This document shows positions 1 through 8,707 of a stretch of DNA of 64,000 bases, in pieces. The first letter of the stretch is position 1. Every line of letters starts with the position of its first letter. The translations under genes were made by a program, and so were the position numbers. The stretch is from NCBI RefSeq assembly GCF_000152805.1, contig NZ_AAMT01000013.1:1-64000 (forward strand), read 5' to 3'. Origin of the DNA: Maritimibacter alkaliphilus HTCC2654. Lineage in GTDB: Bacteria; Pseudomonadota; Alphaproteobacteria; Rhodobacterales; Rhodobacteraceae. The notes beneath the pieces were generated by a model, which was not told the origin of the DNA, made no database searches, and was given only the letters and a program-made list of their open reading frames with translations.

Positions 1-795
1 TGCGCACAGGACGTCCCGGGAAGAGATTTTCACCACCATCCATGCGCTCCGAAATCAGGGACTTCCTGCAGCGAGATCGGGCGGCGAACAGGGTTTCCGC
101 GTCGCAGCATCGCGAAATGGCTGCAGTTCGAAACACCACCGGACCGCAGGCGGGCCGCTTTGAAGCCGAGTTCGCCATGGTATTTTGAAGAGTTCCTGAG
201 CCAAAGCTGGAAGGAGGGCATTCGAACTGGCAGCGCCCTTTTCAGTCTGATCCAAGAGCGTGGTTACGAGGGGAGCCAGTCGCATTTGCAGCGGCTGCTG
301 GCGGGTTGGCGCAGAGCCGAACAGCAAGCGAGCGATCCCAAGGTAGAACACAAGATCCTGGAGCCGGTTCGGGACCCGGAAACGGGGCACGCGATCTCCC
401 CGGTCATCGCGGCCGCGCTGTGCATCAAACCGCGCGGCAAGCTCACCTCGGATCAGGCGCGTAAAGTCGATGCGCTCAAGACCCGCTCTCCCGCCTTCGT
501 ATCGATGCGCAGCCTCGCCATGCGGTTCAATGGTATCCTGCGCGGCCGCGTGGCAGACCCGCTCCCTGCATGGATCGACGACGCGATCGAAACCGACCTG
601 GCGCCCATCGTGCGCTTTGCCCGCACAGTGAACCGGGACTACGAAGCCGTCAAAAACGCCATCGAGATGCCCTGGAGCAACGGCCAAGCAGAAGGTCAGA
701 TCAATCGCCTGAAGACCCTCAAACGCGCCATGTACGGCCGAGCCGGTCCAGAATTGTTGCGGGCGAGAATGCTACCGTTCCACCACACAGATTGA
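1..795 (+). pseudogene. ISL3-family transposase, 3' part, frameshifted
   Basis: From about base 60 the reading frame encodes an ISL3-type transposase C-terminal half: a helix-turn-helix segment (EIGRRTGFPRRSIAKWL), then a DDE-type domain ending in the family hallmark NGQAEGQINRLKTLKR near the C terminus. Before base 60 the family-like sequence (REEIFTTIHALRNQGL) is in a different frame. A single T missing from the run at 63-64 (CTTCC where CTTTCC would restore the frame) explains the shift. The gene is therefore probably dead, although the 3' part is open from the window edge. The missing-T reading is an inference from the expected family sequence. Confidence 0.75.
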
Positions 796-805
796 GGCAG
801 AGCCG
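1..805 (+). mobile_element. Right part of an ISL3-family insertion sequence
   Basis: The left edge of the window lies inside an insertion sequence. Its transposase ends at 795, and the element appears to end at 805, where the outward-reading terminus would begin GGCTCTGCCTCAATC, typical of ISL3-type ends. The bases after 805 continue a broken cation efflux gene. The left end and target duplication lie outside the window, so the extent and terminus are inferred. Confidence 0.7.
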
Positions 806-1170
806 ATTAAAGGGCAACGCGACACCAGGTGAATCGGATTCCCGAGCCGCATCGCGCCCATCCAGATCACCAGAAGCGCCATACCGAGAAGAAAGCCGCC
901 ATTCACCAGTGCCCCGATGATCTCGGCGCGGTACCAGCCGAAACTCCGCGCCGAATCCGCCGGGCGGCGCGCAATGCGCTGCGCGATGATGGCCACCAGA
1001 ACGCCGCCAACCGCCGACAGGGTGTGAAACGCATCCGACAGGACGGCAATCGAGCCAGTCCAGAGCCCGACGGCCAGTTCAATCACGAAGTAGACGCCGG
1101 TGAGCCAGGCCGAAATCACAAGGGCCTTGCCGGAACTCGGCATATGCCCGGCGTGGGAATGACTGGCCAT
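806..1170 (-). pseudogene. Cation diffusion facilitator, N-terminal fragment cut by the IS
   Basis: The protein starts MASHSHAGHMPSSGKAL behind a GGAGAG ribosome site at ATG 1168-1170 and shows the first three membrane segments of a CDF (CzcD-like) metal/proton antiporter, including VLSDAFHTLS with the Asp/His of the transport site in the second helix. Similarity stops near residue 115, where the insertion sequence begins at 805/806, so the remaining membrane helices and cytoplasmic domain are lost. The open frame runs a further 11 codons into the IS to 772. It should not transport. It is the last gene of a minus-strand group with the TVP38 and DUF6010-like genes. Confidence 0.75.
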
Positions 1171-1171
1171 A

Positions 1172-1834
1172 TCAGCTCTCCTTCCGTTTCGTACCGGTCT
1201 TTCGCGTCGCGGCGAAGAGAACCGACAGGCCGGTAAAGCCACCCAGCGCAAGTGCGGTCCATGTGGCAGTGCGGGCATCGCCGTTCATCGCCTGGCTGCC
1301 CATGTGAGCGAGCAAGAAACTCGCTGGAATAATCCCGGCCATCGTGGCCAGCGCGAACCTCCAAAGATGCAGCTTGCTCAGACCTGCGGCGTAACTGATC
1401 ATATCGAAGGACAGAAACGGCAGCAGGCGACTGCCGAAGACCAGGAAGGTCAGAGTGTTCTGGGACCCGAACAGGCCTGCGTTAATCTTCTGACCGAGAT
1501 GACGCTCAACGAAGGGACGACCCAAGCCGCGGGCCAGACCAAAGGCGGCAAGCGCACCGAGTTCCGCACCTAGAACGACGAAGAGCGTCCCGTACGTGTG
1601 TCCATAAGCCGCTCCGGCGGCGAGTGCGATTGGCGCCGAGGGCAGGGGGCTTGCGACAATAGCGATTGTCATGAGCGCCACGATGACAATTGGTCCGGCA
1701 AGACCTGCCGCCTCGATCCAGCGGTCAATTTCCGCGCGATCCGGCAGGCGAATGTCAACGCCAAGGACGTCCGGGAAGGCCAATGCGACGACTCCCATCA
1801 GGAACACCGCCATAAGAAGGATGCGCATCATCAT
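1172..1834 (-). CDS. TVP38/TMEM64 (VTT/DedA-like) membrane protein
   Basis: This 220-residue polytopic membrane protein has the VTT (SNARE-associated) core: re-entrant SPLPSAPIALAAGAAYG near residues 62-78, then a Gly-rich segment and GSRLLPFLSFDMISYAAGL near residues 132-150, the family hallmark. Bacterial TVP38 proteins are linked to lipid scrambling or metal and selenite phenotypes, but the substrate here is unknown. The start has three consecutive ATG codons and no strong ribosome site. It lies 3 bases after the previous gene's stop, so coupled translation is likely. The stop lies just before the truncated CDF gene. Confidence 0.8.
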   Translation of the reverse strand: MMMRILLMAVFLMGVVALAFPDVLGVDIRLPDRAEIDRWIEAAGLAGPIVIVALMTIAIVASPLPSAPIALAAGAAYGHTYGTLFVVLGAELGALAAFGLARGLGRPFVERHLGQKINAGLFGSQNTLTFLVFGSRLLPFLSFDMISYAAGLSKLHLWRFALATMAGIIPASFLLAHMGSQAMNGDARTATWTALALGGFTGLSVLFAATRKTGTKRKES

Positions 1835-1837
1835 GGA

Positions 1838-2287
1838 TCAAAACACGGCATAGAGCAGAACGAAGAACGTCGCTGCCAAAAGGTCAAAGGCCACGCAGAA
1901 TGGAATATACCAGTTCGGAATCCGGGCGAGACGATAAGAATTGTGGTGTGACATGTCCCAAAGGGCGTGAAGGGCCAAGCCCAAGGGGAGGAAGGCCCAC
2001 TGCCATATCAGCCCCAGGAACGCTGCTAAGCCGAACAAAAGGGCGACCGCGAGCTCTGCCCAGAACACGCGCGCTCTGCCGTCCGCAGCGCCAAAGCCGA
2101 TATAGGCACCGCCAATCAAAGCAAGCGTGATCGAAGCAAGAGCTATCGAGCTTTGCTCATCCAAAAAAAGGTGAGCCGGCAATGTGAGAACGACAAGCAA
2201 CACGCCAACCCATACGGGAGATTTCAAGATATCCCCGTGTCGATGGTGCGATACGTGATCGCCTGTCTTTTCGAAAATCTGTGCCAT
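1838..2287 (-). CDS. Integral membrane protein, DUF6010-like
   Basis: The 149-residue protein has a short His-containing N terminus (residues 1-20) and about four to five hydrophobic helices, ending in a conserved-looking ALHALWDMSHH and RIPNWYIPFCVAFDLL. I associate this with DUF6010-type proteins but cannot confirm it. It is the first gene after a copper-type MerR promoter at 2295-2325. The predicted transcript would begin at or next to the ATG, so either translation is leaderless or the true start is internal; a TTG at codon 21 is preceded by GGGGA. Function is unknown, and the promoter suggests copper induction. Confidence 0.65.
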   Translation of the reverse strand: MAQIFEKTGDHVSHHRHGDILKSPVWVGVLLVVLTLPAHLFLDEQSSIALASITLALIGGAYIGFGAADGRARVFWAELAVALLFGLAAFLGLIWQWAFLPLGLALHALWDMSHHNSYRLARIPNWYIPFCVAFDLLAATFFVLLYAVF

Positions 2288-2294
2288 GGCTTTG

Positions 2295-2325
2295 TACCTA
2301 GGGATTCCAGCAACTGGAAGGTCAA
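2295..2325 (-). promoter_or_regulatory. CueR-type promoter
   Basis: On the minus strand: -35 TTGACC, a 19-bp spacer containing the perfect dyad TTCCAGTTGCTGGAA, and -10 TAGGTA. The 19-bp spacing and CCAG/CTGG dyad are diagnostic of copper-responsive MerR regulators (CueR/HmrR). It points at the 2287 gene. Confidence 0.85.
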
Positions 2326-2448
2326 GGGCTATTCATCCACGCGCGCAACGCAGCGCTCACTCAACCGTTCCACGGTGAGGTCAAAGGACCGATATCAGGA
2401 CGTATTTGACGCTGACGCCAAGCTCATGTCCGACGCGCGTGGCGATTT

Positions 2449-2886
2449 TCAGTCATCTTTCGCCTTCTGCCAGACTTGCTGGCAGGCTGAGTAAAGAAAC
2501 GTCGCTGACCAGGTCAGCAACATGAAGCCCAAAAGCGATTGCAGCATCAGCAATAGTCGAAAGGGCCCGACCACCTCTATGGACGAATAGCCAAGGGTCG
2601 AGAACGAGATGCCCGTAACATAGAGAACATCCTGAAACATCGGAGGGCTGTTGCTGAACGATTGCGGCAGAACGCTTGCCACCACCATCGTGTTGAACAC
2701 GGCGAGCGTCACAAGTTCCAAGACATGCAGCAACAGCAACGTGGAAAACGTCAGGATGATCCGAAAGCCGGAGCCATCCGACCGCTGCGGGGAAAACTTC
2801 AGAATGCCCGACAACGCATAATGATGGACAATTCCCATCACGATCGCCGCGCATATTCCGACAAACATAGCCATCAACTCGGTCAT
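2449..2886 (-). CDS. Two-helix ion channel-like membrane protein
   Basis: About 145 residues with four hydrophobic segments. The hallmark is VLYVTGISFSTLGY near the last third, which resembles the pore loop and selectivity filter (T-x-T-x-G-Y) of the Ion_trans_2 potassium channel fold, followed by a hydrophobic helix. I chose ATG 2886 (MTELMAMF) because the upstream 16 codons are polar and unlike a membrane protein start; ATG 2934 is the alternative. A single pore-helix protein would have to act as an oligomer. The channel assignment rests on the filter-like motif and is moderate. Confidence 0.65.
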   Translation of the reverse strand: MTELMAMFVGICAAIVMGIVHHYALSGILKFSPQRSDGSGFRIILTFSTLLLLHVLELVTLAVFNTMVVASVLPQSFSNSPPMFQDVLYVTGISFSTLGYSSIEVVGPFRLLLMLQSLLGFMLLTWSATFLYSACQQVWQKAKDD

Positions 2887-2974
2887 ACACCCAAACCCGT
2901 CTTCCTGTTCAAACAGGTCAATTTGACCATACATCAGGCTTTTAGCACAACGGGACCAATTGATTCTTCACTGG

Positions 2975-3448
2975 TCAGGCCAACGCGGGGGGCAACCCGT
3001 TCAGGGCGACATCCACCGGAACGGTCGGCAAGTTCGATGCGATCCAGCCAGGCCCTTCGCCTGATCCCAACATCCCTTCCGAGATATCGGCGTAGCCCGA
3101 ATAACCAGCTTGTCTCAACGCTCGAAGCAGCGATGCGGAGCGTCCGCCAGTGGCGCAGATCAGTCCAACAGTGCGATCACCGCTCAGTTCCTTGGCCCTG
3201 AACAATCGGTCCGGAAAACCGGACGCGTGCATGCTTATCGGCCATACACCAGCACCTACGCCGGTTTCTTGCCACTCTTTGTGCGTTCTGACATCGATGA
3301 TCCGCGCCGTATCCGATAGAAGCGCGTCAAAGGCATTCTCTGCCGACCAGACAGATCGGCTCTGCGCCAACAGCGGTGACGCCGCGACGGTCAGCACCGT
3401 CATATGAGCACCCAGAACGAAACGGCGCCGGTTCAAATCAAGAGCCAT
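2975..3448 (-). CDS. Exported rhodanese-like protein
   Basis: The protein starts MALDLNRRRFVLGAHM with an Arg-rich hydrophobic signal sequence ending SPLLAQ, so export (possibly Tat, RRRF) is expected. The mature part is one rhodanese domain with DVRTHKEW early and the active-site loop CATGGRSA, whose Cys would carry the persulfide. Such periplasmic domains move sulfane sulfur or bind thiophilic metals. ATG 3448 is preceded by GATGAGG at 9 bases; ATG 3463 is the alternative. It is divergent from the response regulator gene, and the shared upstream region holds repeat motifs facing both ways. Confidence 0.8.
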   Translation of the reverse strand: MALDLNRRRFVLGAHMTVLTVAASPLLAQSRSVWSAENAFDALLSDTARIIDVRTHKEWQETGVGAGVWPISMHASGFPDRLFRAKELSGDRTVGLICATGGRSASLLRALRQAGYSGYADISEGMLGSGEGPGWIASNLPTVPVDVALNGLPPALA

Positions 3449-3543
3449 ATTCGAAAACCTCATCCTTTGATCGGTTGCGATCCCAAAGGTCACATAACAT
3501 ACGCGCGACGCTACCCGGGAGCACGACACGGTGCAGGCACAGA

Positions 3544-3561
3544 TTTGTATCCATCTGTAGC
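3544..3561 (-). promoter_or_regulatory. Tandem TACA direct repeat, minus-facing
   Basis: Read on the minus strand this is GCTACAGATGGATACAAA: two TACA half-sites exactly 10 bp apart, as expected for an OmpR-family regulator binding one DNA face. It lies between the divergent rhodanese and response regulator genes. Similar pairs occur at 3575, 13130, 25918 and, weaker, 28143. The assignment to the local regulator is inference. Confidence 0.45.
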
Positions 3562-3574
3562 AAGGGACTGACCT

Positions 3575-3592
3575 GATACAAACGGCTACAAT
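3575..3592 (+). promoter_or_regulatory. Tandem TACA direct repeat, plus-facing
   Basis: GATACAAACGGCTACAAT has TACA at 3577 and 3587, 10 bp apart, 45 bp before the response regulator start. The second repeat also reads as a fair -10 (TACAAT), so part of the resemblance could be promoter rather than operator. Autoregulation is a plausible inference. Confidence 0.5.
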
Positions 3593-3636
3593 TCTGCCCA
3601 TGAAACAGAATGCAACGATGATCTAGGAAGGACGCC

Positions 3637-4359
3637 ATGGGACCGCCACCTCATATCCTTATCGTGGACGACCACGCTCAGATACGCGAAAGCGTCGCGC
3701 GCTTCCTGGAGAAGAACGGAATGCGCACGACCGTCGCCAGGGATGCCGTGGAGATGGATGCCAAGCTGGCCACTGGTCACTTCGACCTCCTCGTGCTCGA
3801 TGTCATGATGCCGGGCGAGGACGGTTTGTCGGTTTGCCGCAGACTTGCGCCAGAGGGTGATCTTCCGATCATCATGCTGACGGCGCTTGGTGAGGAAACG
3901 GATCGGATCGTGGGTCTGGAAATCGGTGCGGACGATTATCTCGCCAAGCCGTTCAATCCACGAGAACTGCTCGCCCGCATCAAGTCGGTTCTTCGGAGAA
4001 GCAACCGCGACGAACCTGTGGCCGGAAGCCTCGCTGGGAGGAAAGTCTCTTTTGCGCACTGGATACTGGATACCGACCGGCAGGTGCTGATTGACGAGTC
4101 CACCACCGAGACCCCATTGACGACCTCCGAGTTCAAATTGCTGGCGGTCCTGCTGGAACGCGCGAGGATGGTGCTCAGCCGTGACCAGTTGCTTGACCTG
4201 ACCGCTGGTCGGACGGCAGGCCCGATGGATCGCACCATCGACAATCAGATCAGCCGTCTCCGCCGCAAAATCGAGCCGGATGTACTTAGGCCCAGTGTCA
4301 TCAAAACGGTGCGGAACGGCGGATACTGTCTGGCTGCCGATGTCGAGGATGCGCCGTGA
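3637..4359 (+). CDS. OmpR-family response regulator
   Basis: 240 residues. The receiver domain (1-115) has the acidic pair D11/D12, phospho-acceptor D55 in VLDVMMPG, T82 and K104 (ADDYLAKPF). A winged-helix DNA-binding domain follows (about 140-235), with the family signature MDRTIDNQISRLRRK. AGGAAGG precedes ATG 3637 at 5-6 bases. The sensor kinase start overlaps its stop, so the pair is translationally coupled. Downstream are cytochrome c maturation genes in the same direction. The signal is unknown, and periplasmic copper or redox state would fit the neighbourhood. Confidence 0.93.
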   Translation: MGPPPHILIVDDHAQIRESVARFLEKNGMRTTVARDAVEMDAKLATGHFDLLVLDVMMPGEDGLSVCRRLAPEGDLPIIMLTALGEETDRIVGLEIGADDYLAKPFNPRELLARIKSVLRRSNRDEPVAGSLAGRKVSFAHWILDTDRQVLIDESTTETPLTTSEFKLLAVLLERARMVLSRDQLLDLTAGRTAGPMDRTIDNQISRLRRKIEPDVLRPSVIKTVRNGGYCLAADVEDAP

Positions 4360-5825
4360 TGCGCCGTGCGATGAGATCTCTGAGCGGCCAATTGATCCTG
4401 CTTGTGGTCGCGGCACTTGTCGTGGCCCAGGTGATCAGCCTGTTCCTGTTCGCCGACGAGCGCAGCCTTGCGATCCGTGCAGCTTTAGGATTCGAGGCCG
4501 CGGGTCGCGCAGCGAATGTCGCGCGGTTGATCGAAGAGGCCTCGCTGGATCTGCAGGACTCGATCCTTCGCGCGGCAAATTCGCCTCTGATCCGGTTCGA
4601 TCTGTCGGACGCTCCGATCGTGGATCACACCGGTCATTCGGACGGCGGCATCGTGGAAGCGCGCATACGCGCCCTGATGGATGACAGCTACAGCCGGGAT
4701 ATTCGCGTTGAATTGCACGAGGTCGAGGGCGAGTTGCGGCCTCTTCCCAATCTCTCGGACGAGATGACAGAAATGCATCTCGCGATGATGCGCGGAGAGT
4801 TGACAGCGGTTGAAATGAACCTGTCCATCGCCATCAAGGGAGCGCGTTGGCTGAATGTCGGAACGCGGTTCGAGCGACCGCCGATCCAATGGCCTTTCTA
4901 TTCGATGCTGACCTTCGGGATTTCCGCCGGACTGCTTCTGGTGGCGATCTTCTGGTTTGTAATGACGCGCCTGACGCGTCCTTTGCGGCACCTGTCGAAG
5001 GCCGCGGACCATCTTGGCCGGGGCGAAGATGTGGGCGAATTGGCGGTCACAGGGCCGACCGAGGTCAGAGATCTGACCGTCGCATTCAACCGCATGCAAC
5101 GACGGCTGACCCGGTTTGTCAGTGATCGTACACGTATGCTCGCAGCCCTTGGCCACGATTTACGCTCGCCGTTGACTGCCATGCGTGTCCGCGCGGAGCT
5201 GGTTGACGAAGAAGAGACGCGGGACAGCCTCATCGCATCGGTCGAAGAGATGCAGAGTATGGTCGAAGCGACGCTCACCTTTGCACGCGGCCTTACCGGA
5301 TCCGAAGGTGCTGAAGTAGTCGATCTGCGCAATTTTCTGGACAGCTTGTGCAGCGATATGGCGGCACACTGCACCTTTGCCCCGAGTGATGATGTTGCCG
5401 TGCGGCTTCGACCCAACGCGTTCCGAAGGGCACTGAGGAACTTGCTTGAGAACGCCGTTCGCTACGGTGGTGCCGCAAAAGTCAGCTGGGCGACCCACGG
5501 TTCGAACCTCGTACTCAACATCGATGACAATGGGCCCGGCATTCCCGTCGACCAGTTGGAAAAGGTCTTCGATCCGTTCTATCGCCTCGAGCAATCGAGG
5601 TCTCTGGAAACGGGCGGTTATGGGCTTGGGCTCTCAATCGCGAGGACAATCGTCCAATCCCATGGCGGCGATATCCAGCTGGTCAATCAGAACAGCGCGG
5701 GTTTGCGCGCTGTTGTCACCATCCCGTTGGATGAAACCGAACTGATCGAAGGAGAAACAGATGAAACTGAACGCGTTGATCCTGCCGTTGCTGGCCAGCT
5801 TGCCCGCCAGCATGGCGCAGGCTGA
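4356..5825 (+). CDS. Sensor histidine kinase
   Basis: 489 residues. There is a membrane anchor near residues 10-30, a periplasmic sensor region to about 185, a second helix, HAMP, and a HisKA box with phospho-His at about 267 (LGHDLRSPLTA). The ATPase domain follows, with the N box NLLENAVRYGG, G1 DNGPGIP and G2 GYGLGLSI. The start is GTG 4356, or ATG 4359 directly behind it, overlapping the regulator stop. The 3' end overlaps the next gene by 65 bases; the last 20 or so residues (ETDETERV onward) follow the catalytic core and may be a by-product of that overlap. It phosphorylates the 3637 regulator. Confidence 0.92.
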   Translation: MMRRAMRSLSGQLILLVVAALVVAQVISLFLFADERSLAIRAALGFEAAGRAANVARLIEEASLDLQDSILRAANSPLIRFDLSDAPIVDHTGHSDGGIVEARIRALMDDSYSRDIRVELHEVEGELRPLPNLSDEMTEMHLAMMRGELTAVEMNLSIAIKGARWLNVGTRFERPPIQWPFYSMLTFGISAGLLLVAIFWFVMTRLTRPLRHLSKAADHLGRGEDVGELAVTGPTEVRDLTVAFNRMQRRLTRFVSDRTRMLAALGHDLRSPLTAMRVRAELVDEEETRDSLIASVEEMQSMVEATLTFARGLTGSEGAEVVDLRNFLDSLCSDMAAHCTFAPSDDVAVRLRPNAFRRALRNLLENAVRYGGAAKVSWATHGSNLVLNIDDNGPGIPVDQLEKVFDPFYRLEQSRSLETGGYGLGLSIARTIVQSHGGDIQLVNQNSAGLRAVVTIPLDETELIEGETDETERVDPAVAGQLARQHGAG

Positions 5826-6066
5826 TGGACCAGGCTCCTGGACGGGGCACATGTGGGGCAGTGGCTATGGCTTTATGGGCGGCTTCATGATGCTCGCCTT
5901 CTGGGGTGCGCTGATCGCATTGGTGGTGTTTCTGGTGTTCAGGCTGCGGGACAATGGCACCCGTCCCCCGGACTCGGACGCGCAGGAAGCGCTCAGGCGC
6001 CGCTTTGCAAATGGGGAAATCGACGAAGAAGAGTTCCGTCGCCGCAAAGCAACGCTCGACGAATAG
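5761..6066 (+). CDS. Small SHOCT-domain membrane protein
   Basis: 101 residues: an N-terminal signal or anchor ending in ASMAQA, a Gly/Met-rich stretch, one strong membrane helix (about 45-62) and a C-terminal SHOCT motif (ALRRRFANGEIDEEEFRRR). SHOCT tails are short helical hairpins thought to mediate oligomerisation. GGAGA lies 5 bases before the ATG, inside the kinase gene, which supports this start despite the 65-base overlap. Its position between the kinase and ccmF suggests a small accessory subunit, but no function is known. Confidence 0.85.
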   Translation: MKLNALILPLLASLPASMAQADGPGSWTGHMWGSGYGFMGGFMMLAFWGALIALVVFLVFRLRDNGTRPPDSDAQEALRRRFANGEIDEEEFRRRKATLDE

Positions 6067-6131
6067 ACCCCGCCGCGGACGCCAAAGCCGTCCGACGCGA
6101 CGCCCACCGACGCTGAATAGGAAAGAACGCC

Positions 6132-8132
6132 ATGGTCCCGGAAATTGGTCACTTCGCACTGGCCCTCGCACTGGCGCTTGCGCTTGTTCAGAGTGTTCTA
6201 CCGATTGCAGGTGCGTCGCGTAGAAATGCCGTCTGGATGAAATCCGCCCAGGCGACGGCAATAGGACAAGTGCTGTTTGTGGCCATCGCCTTCGCAGCGC
6301 TGATGCAGGCTTTCATCGTCAGCGATTTTACCGTCAGGAACGTCGTCGAGAACTCCCATTCGCTCAAGCCAATGCTCTACAAGGTGGCCGGGACCTGGGG
6401 CAGCCATGAGGGTTCGCTGCTGCTCTGGATCCTGATACTCGCGGTGTTCGGCGCGGGCGTCGCCTGGTTCGGATCGAACATCCCCGCCGAGACCAAGGCG
6501 CGCACCTTGTCGGTGCAGGCGTGGATCAGCGTCGGCTTCCTGTCCTTCCTGCTGCTGACGTCGAACCCCTTCGAGCGGGTGTTTCCGCCGCCGCTCGACG
6601 GCAATGACCTCAACCCGTTGCTTCAGGACATGGGTCTCGCCATGCACCCGCCGCTCTTGTATTTCGGGTATGTCGGCTTCTCCATCGTGTTTTCCTTTGC
6701 CGTTGCGGCTCTTCTGGAAGGGCGCGTCGATCCGGCCTGGGCCAGATGGGTCCGCCCGTGGACATTGGCCGCGTGGGTCAGCCTTACGGCAGGTATCGCT
6801 CTTGGATCGTGGTGGGCCTATTATGAACTGGGCTGGGGCGGCTGGTGGTTCTGGGACCCGGTCGAGAACGTGAGCTTCATGCCCTGGCTTCTGGGCACGG
6901 CGCTGCTGCATTCCGCCATCGTCACCGAAAAGCGCGACGCGTTCAAAAGCTGGACCATCCTACTTGCCATCCTGACTTTCTCGCTTTCGCTGCTCGGGAC
7001 GTTCATCGTCCGGTCAGGCCTGCTTACATCCGTGCATGCCTTCGCCGTCGATCCAGAGCGCGGGCTTTACATTCTGGGTCTGCTGGCCGTGTCCATCGGT
7101 GGGTCGTTGGCGCTCTACGCCTGGCGGGCGCCCGAAATGGAGCCGGGTGGTCTGTTTCGCCCGATCAGCCGCGAGGCCGGGCTGCTCGTGAACAACCTCA
7201 TTCTGGCCGCCGCTACGGGAACGGTCCTGTTCGGGACGCTTTATCCGCTGATCCTCGAGGCTATCACGGGGGACAAGATCTCGGTGGGTCCACCTTTCTT
7301 CAATGCGGCTTTCATTCCGATGATGCTGGCGCTGGTCGTGTTCATGGGTCTTGGTCCATTCCTGTCGTGGAAGCGGGCTGATATCGCCGGGTTGCTCGAT
7401 CGCATTCGGTTCGTGGTCGTTCTGGCGTTCATCGCAGCTTTGGCCGCATGGTATCTTCTGAACGGTGGGCCGATCATGGCCTATCTTGCCATCCTTGGCG
7501 CAGCGTGGCTGCTTTTTGCAACCCTACGGGAATGGGCGCTACGCATCCGCCTGTTCGAGGTTCCCCTTGCAGAGAGCGCGAGACGCGCGCGCAATCTGCC
7601 ACGCGCCTCTCACGGTATGACACTCGCCCATGCCGGCGTCGCTGTGTTGATGATGGGGATGATCGGCTCGACCGGATGGAAGAGTGAGGAGATCGTCTTT
7701 GCCGCCCCCGGGACCGAAGTCACGATCGCGGGGTTCGACATCACCTTCGAAGGGGCCACACAGGTTCAAGGGCCGAACTACATCGCGGATCGCGGCACCC
7801 TTGTGGTCCGTCGGGATGGCGAGCTGGTCACGACGCTTTTCCCAGAACGCCGGTATTACCCGGTCGCGGAAAGCCAGACGACGGAGTCGGCCATCCGCTC
7901 TACATTGGCGGGTGATCTCTATACGTCGATTGCAACGCCAGCCTCCGATCAAGTGAACAACGCCGGAGCATGGACCCTTCGGATCCTCTATGAACCGCTC
8001 GTCAACCTGATCTGGATCGGCTCGATCCTGCTGGTGATCGGTGGCTGTTTGTCCTTGTCGGATCGCCGTTTGAGGGTCGGGGCGCCGCGCCGCGCCAAAC
8101 AGCCAGCCAGCGATGCTGTTCCTGCCGAGTAG
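6132..8132 (+). CDS. ccmF: Cytochrome c heme lyase subunit CcmF
   Basis: 666 residues, near the usual 640-660 for CcmF. It is polytopic with about fifteen helices. The Trp-rich heme-handling motif WGGWWFWDPVENVSFMPW lies near residues 233-250, with periplasmic His residues around it and a large periplasmic segment (about 500-620) before the last helix. CcmF works with CcmH (and CcmI) to attach heme to CxxCH apocytochromes in the periplasm. It starts at ATG 6132 behind AGGAAAG. It heads a tight run with ccmG, ccmH and ccmI; ccmABCDE are not in the window, so they must be supplied by another locus. Confidence 0.95.
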   Translation: MVPEIGHFALALALALALVQSVLPIAGASRRNAVWMKSAQATAIGQVLFVAIAFAALMQAFIVSDFTVRNVVENSHSLKPMLYKVAGTWGSHEGSLLLWILILAVFGAGVAWFGSNIPAETKARTLSVQAWISVGFLSFLLLTSNPFERVFPPPLDGNDLNPLLQDMGLAMHPPLLYFGYVGFSIVFSFAVAALLEGRVDPAWARWVRPWTLAAWVSLTAGIALGSWWAYYELGWGGWWFWDPVENVSFMPWLLGTALLHSAIVTEKRDAFKSWTILLAILTFSLSLLGTFIVRSGLLTSVHAFAVDPERGLYILGLLAVSIGGSLALYAWRAPEMEPGGLFRPISREAGLLVNNLILAAATGTVLFGTLYPLILEAITGDKISVGPPFFNAAFIPMMLALVVFMGLGPFLSWKRADIAGLLDRIRFVVVLAFIAALAAWYLLNGGPIMAYLAILGAAWLLFATLREWALRIRLFEVPLAESARRARNLPRASHGMTLAHAGVAVLMMGMIGSTGWKSEEIVFAAPGTEVTIAGFDITFEGATQVQGPNYIADRGTLVVRRDGELVTTLFPERRYYPVAESQTTESAIRSTLAGDLYTSIATPASDQVNNAGAWTLRILYEPLVNLIWIGSILLVIGGCLSLSDRRLRVGAPRRAKQPASDAVPAE

Positions 8133-8140
8133 GAGAGAAG

Positions 8141-8707
8141 ATGAAACGTCTCATTGCCGGGCTGCCGTTTATTGCGGCGGTCATATTCGGGGTTTTTTTT
8201 CTCTGGGGGCTCAATCCCGACCGGGATCCCAACGAGATCCCTTCCGTCCTGATCTCGCAACCGGCCCCGGCGTTCGACCTCGATCCCGTGCCGGGGTTGG
8301 AGACACCCGGCCTGGCCCGAAGCGATCTTGTAGGCAACGAACGACCGGTCGTGGTCAATGTCTTTGCGTCCTGGTGCGTGCCCTGCCGCGCGGAACATGC
8401 CGTGTTGACACGCTTTGTCGAACGCGAGGGCATGCGGTTGTTCGGCATCAACTACAAAGACAAACCAGAAGATGCCGTGAAGTGGCTCAATGACCTCGGC
8501 AATCCCTACGAACGGATCGGGTCCGACCTTTCAGGCCGGACAGGGATCGAATGGGGCCTTTCAGGCGTGCCGGAAACCTTCATCGTCGATGGCGATGGTA
8601 CTGTTCTGTTTCGCTATGTCGGGCCGGTCGTGGGTCCGGACGCCGTCGAACGGTTCACGCAAGCCCTGAAGCAGGCAGGCGCACTGCCAAAGGGAGCAGC
8701 ATCATGA
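8141..8707 (+). CDS. ccmG: Thioredoxin-like CcmG/DsbE
   Basis: 188 residues with an N-terminal membrane anchor (about 5-25) and a periplasmic thioredoxin fold carrying WCVPC (C79/C82) and the cis-Pro segment GVPETF. CcmG keeps apocytochrome CxxCH thiols reduced for heme attachment and is itself reduced by CcdA or DsbD, both encoded in this window (35112 and 10354). It starts 9 bases after the ccmF stop behind AGGAGAG and overlaps ccmH by 4 bases. Confidence 0.94.
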   Translation: MKRLIAGLPFIAAVIFGVFFLWGLNPDRDPNEIPSVLISQPAPAFDLDPVPGLETPGLARSDLVGNERPVVVNVFASWCVPCRAEHAVLTRFVEREGMRLFGINYKDKPEDAVKWLNDLGNPYERIGSDLSGRTGIEWGLSGVPETFIVDGDGTVLFRYVGPVVGPDAVERFTQALKQAGALPKGAAS

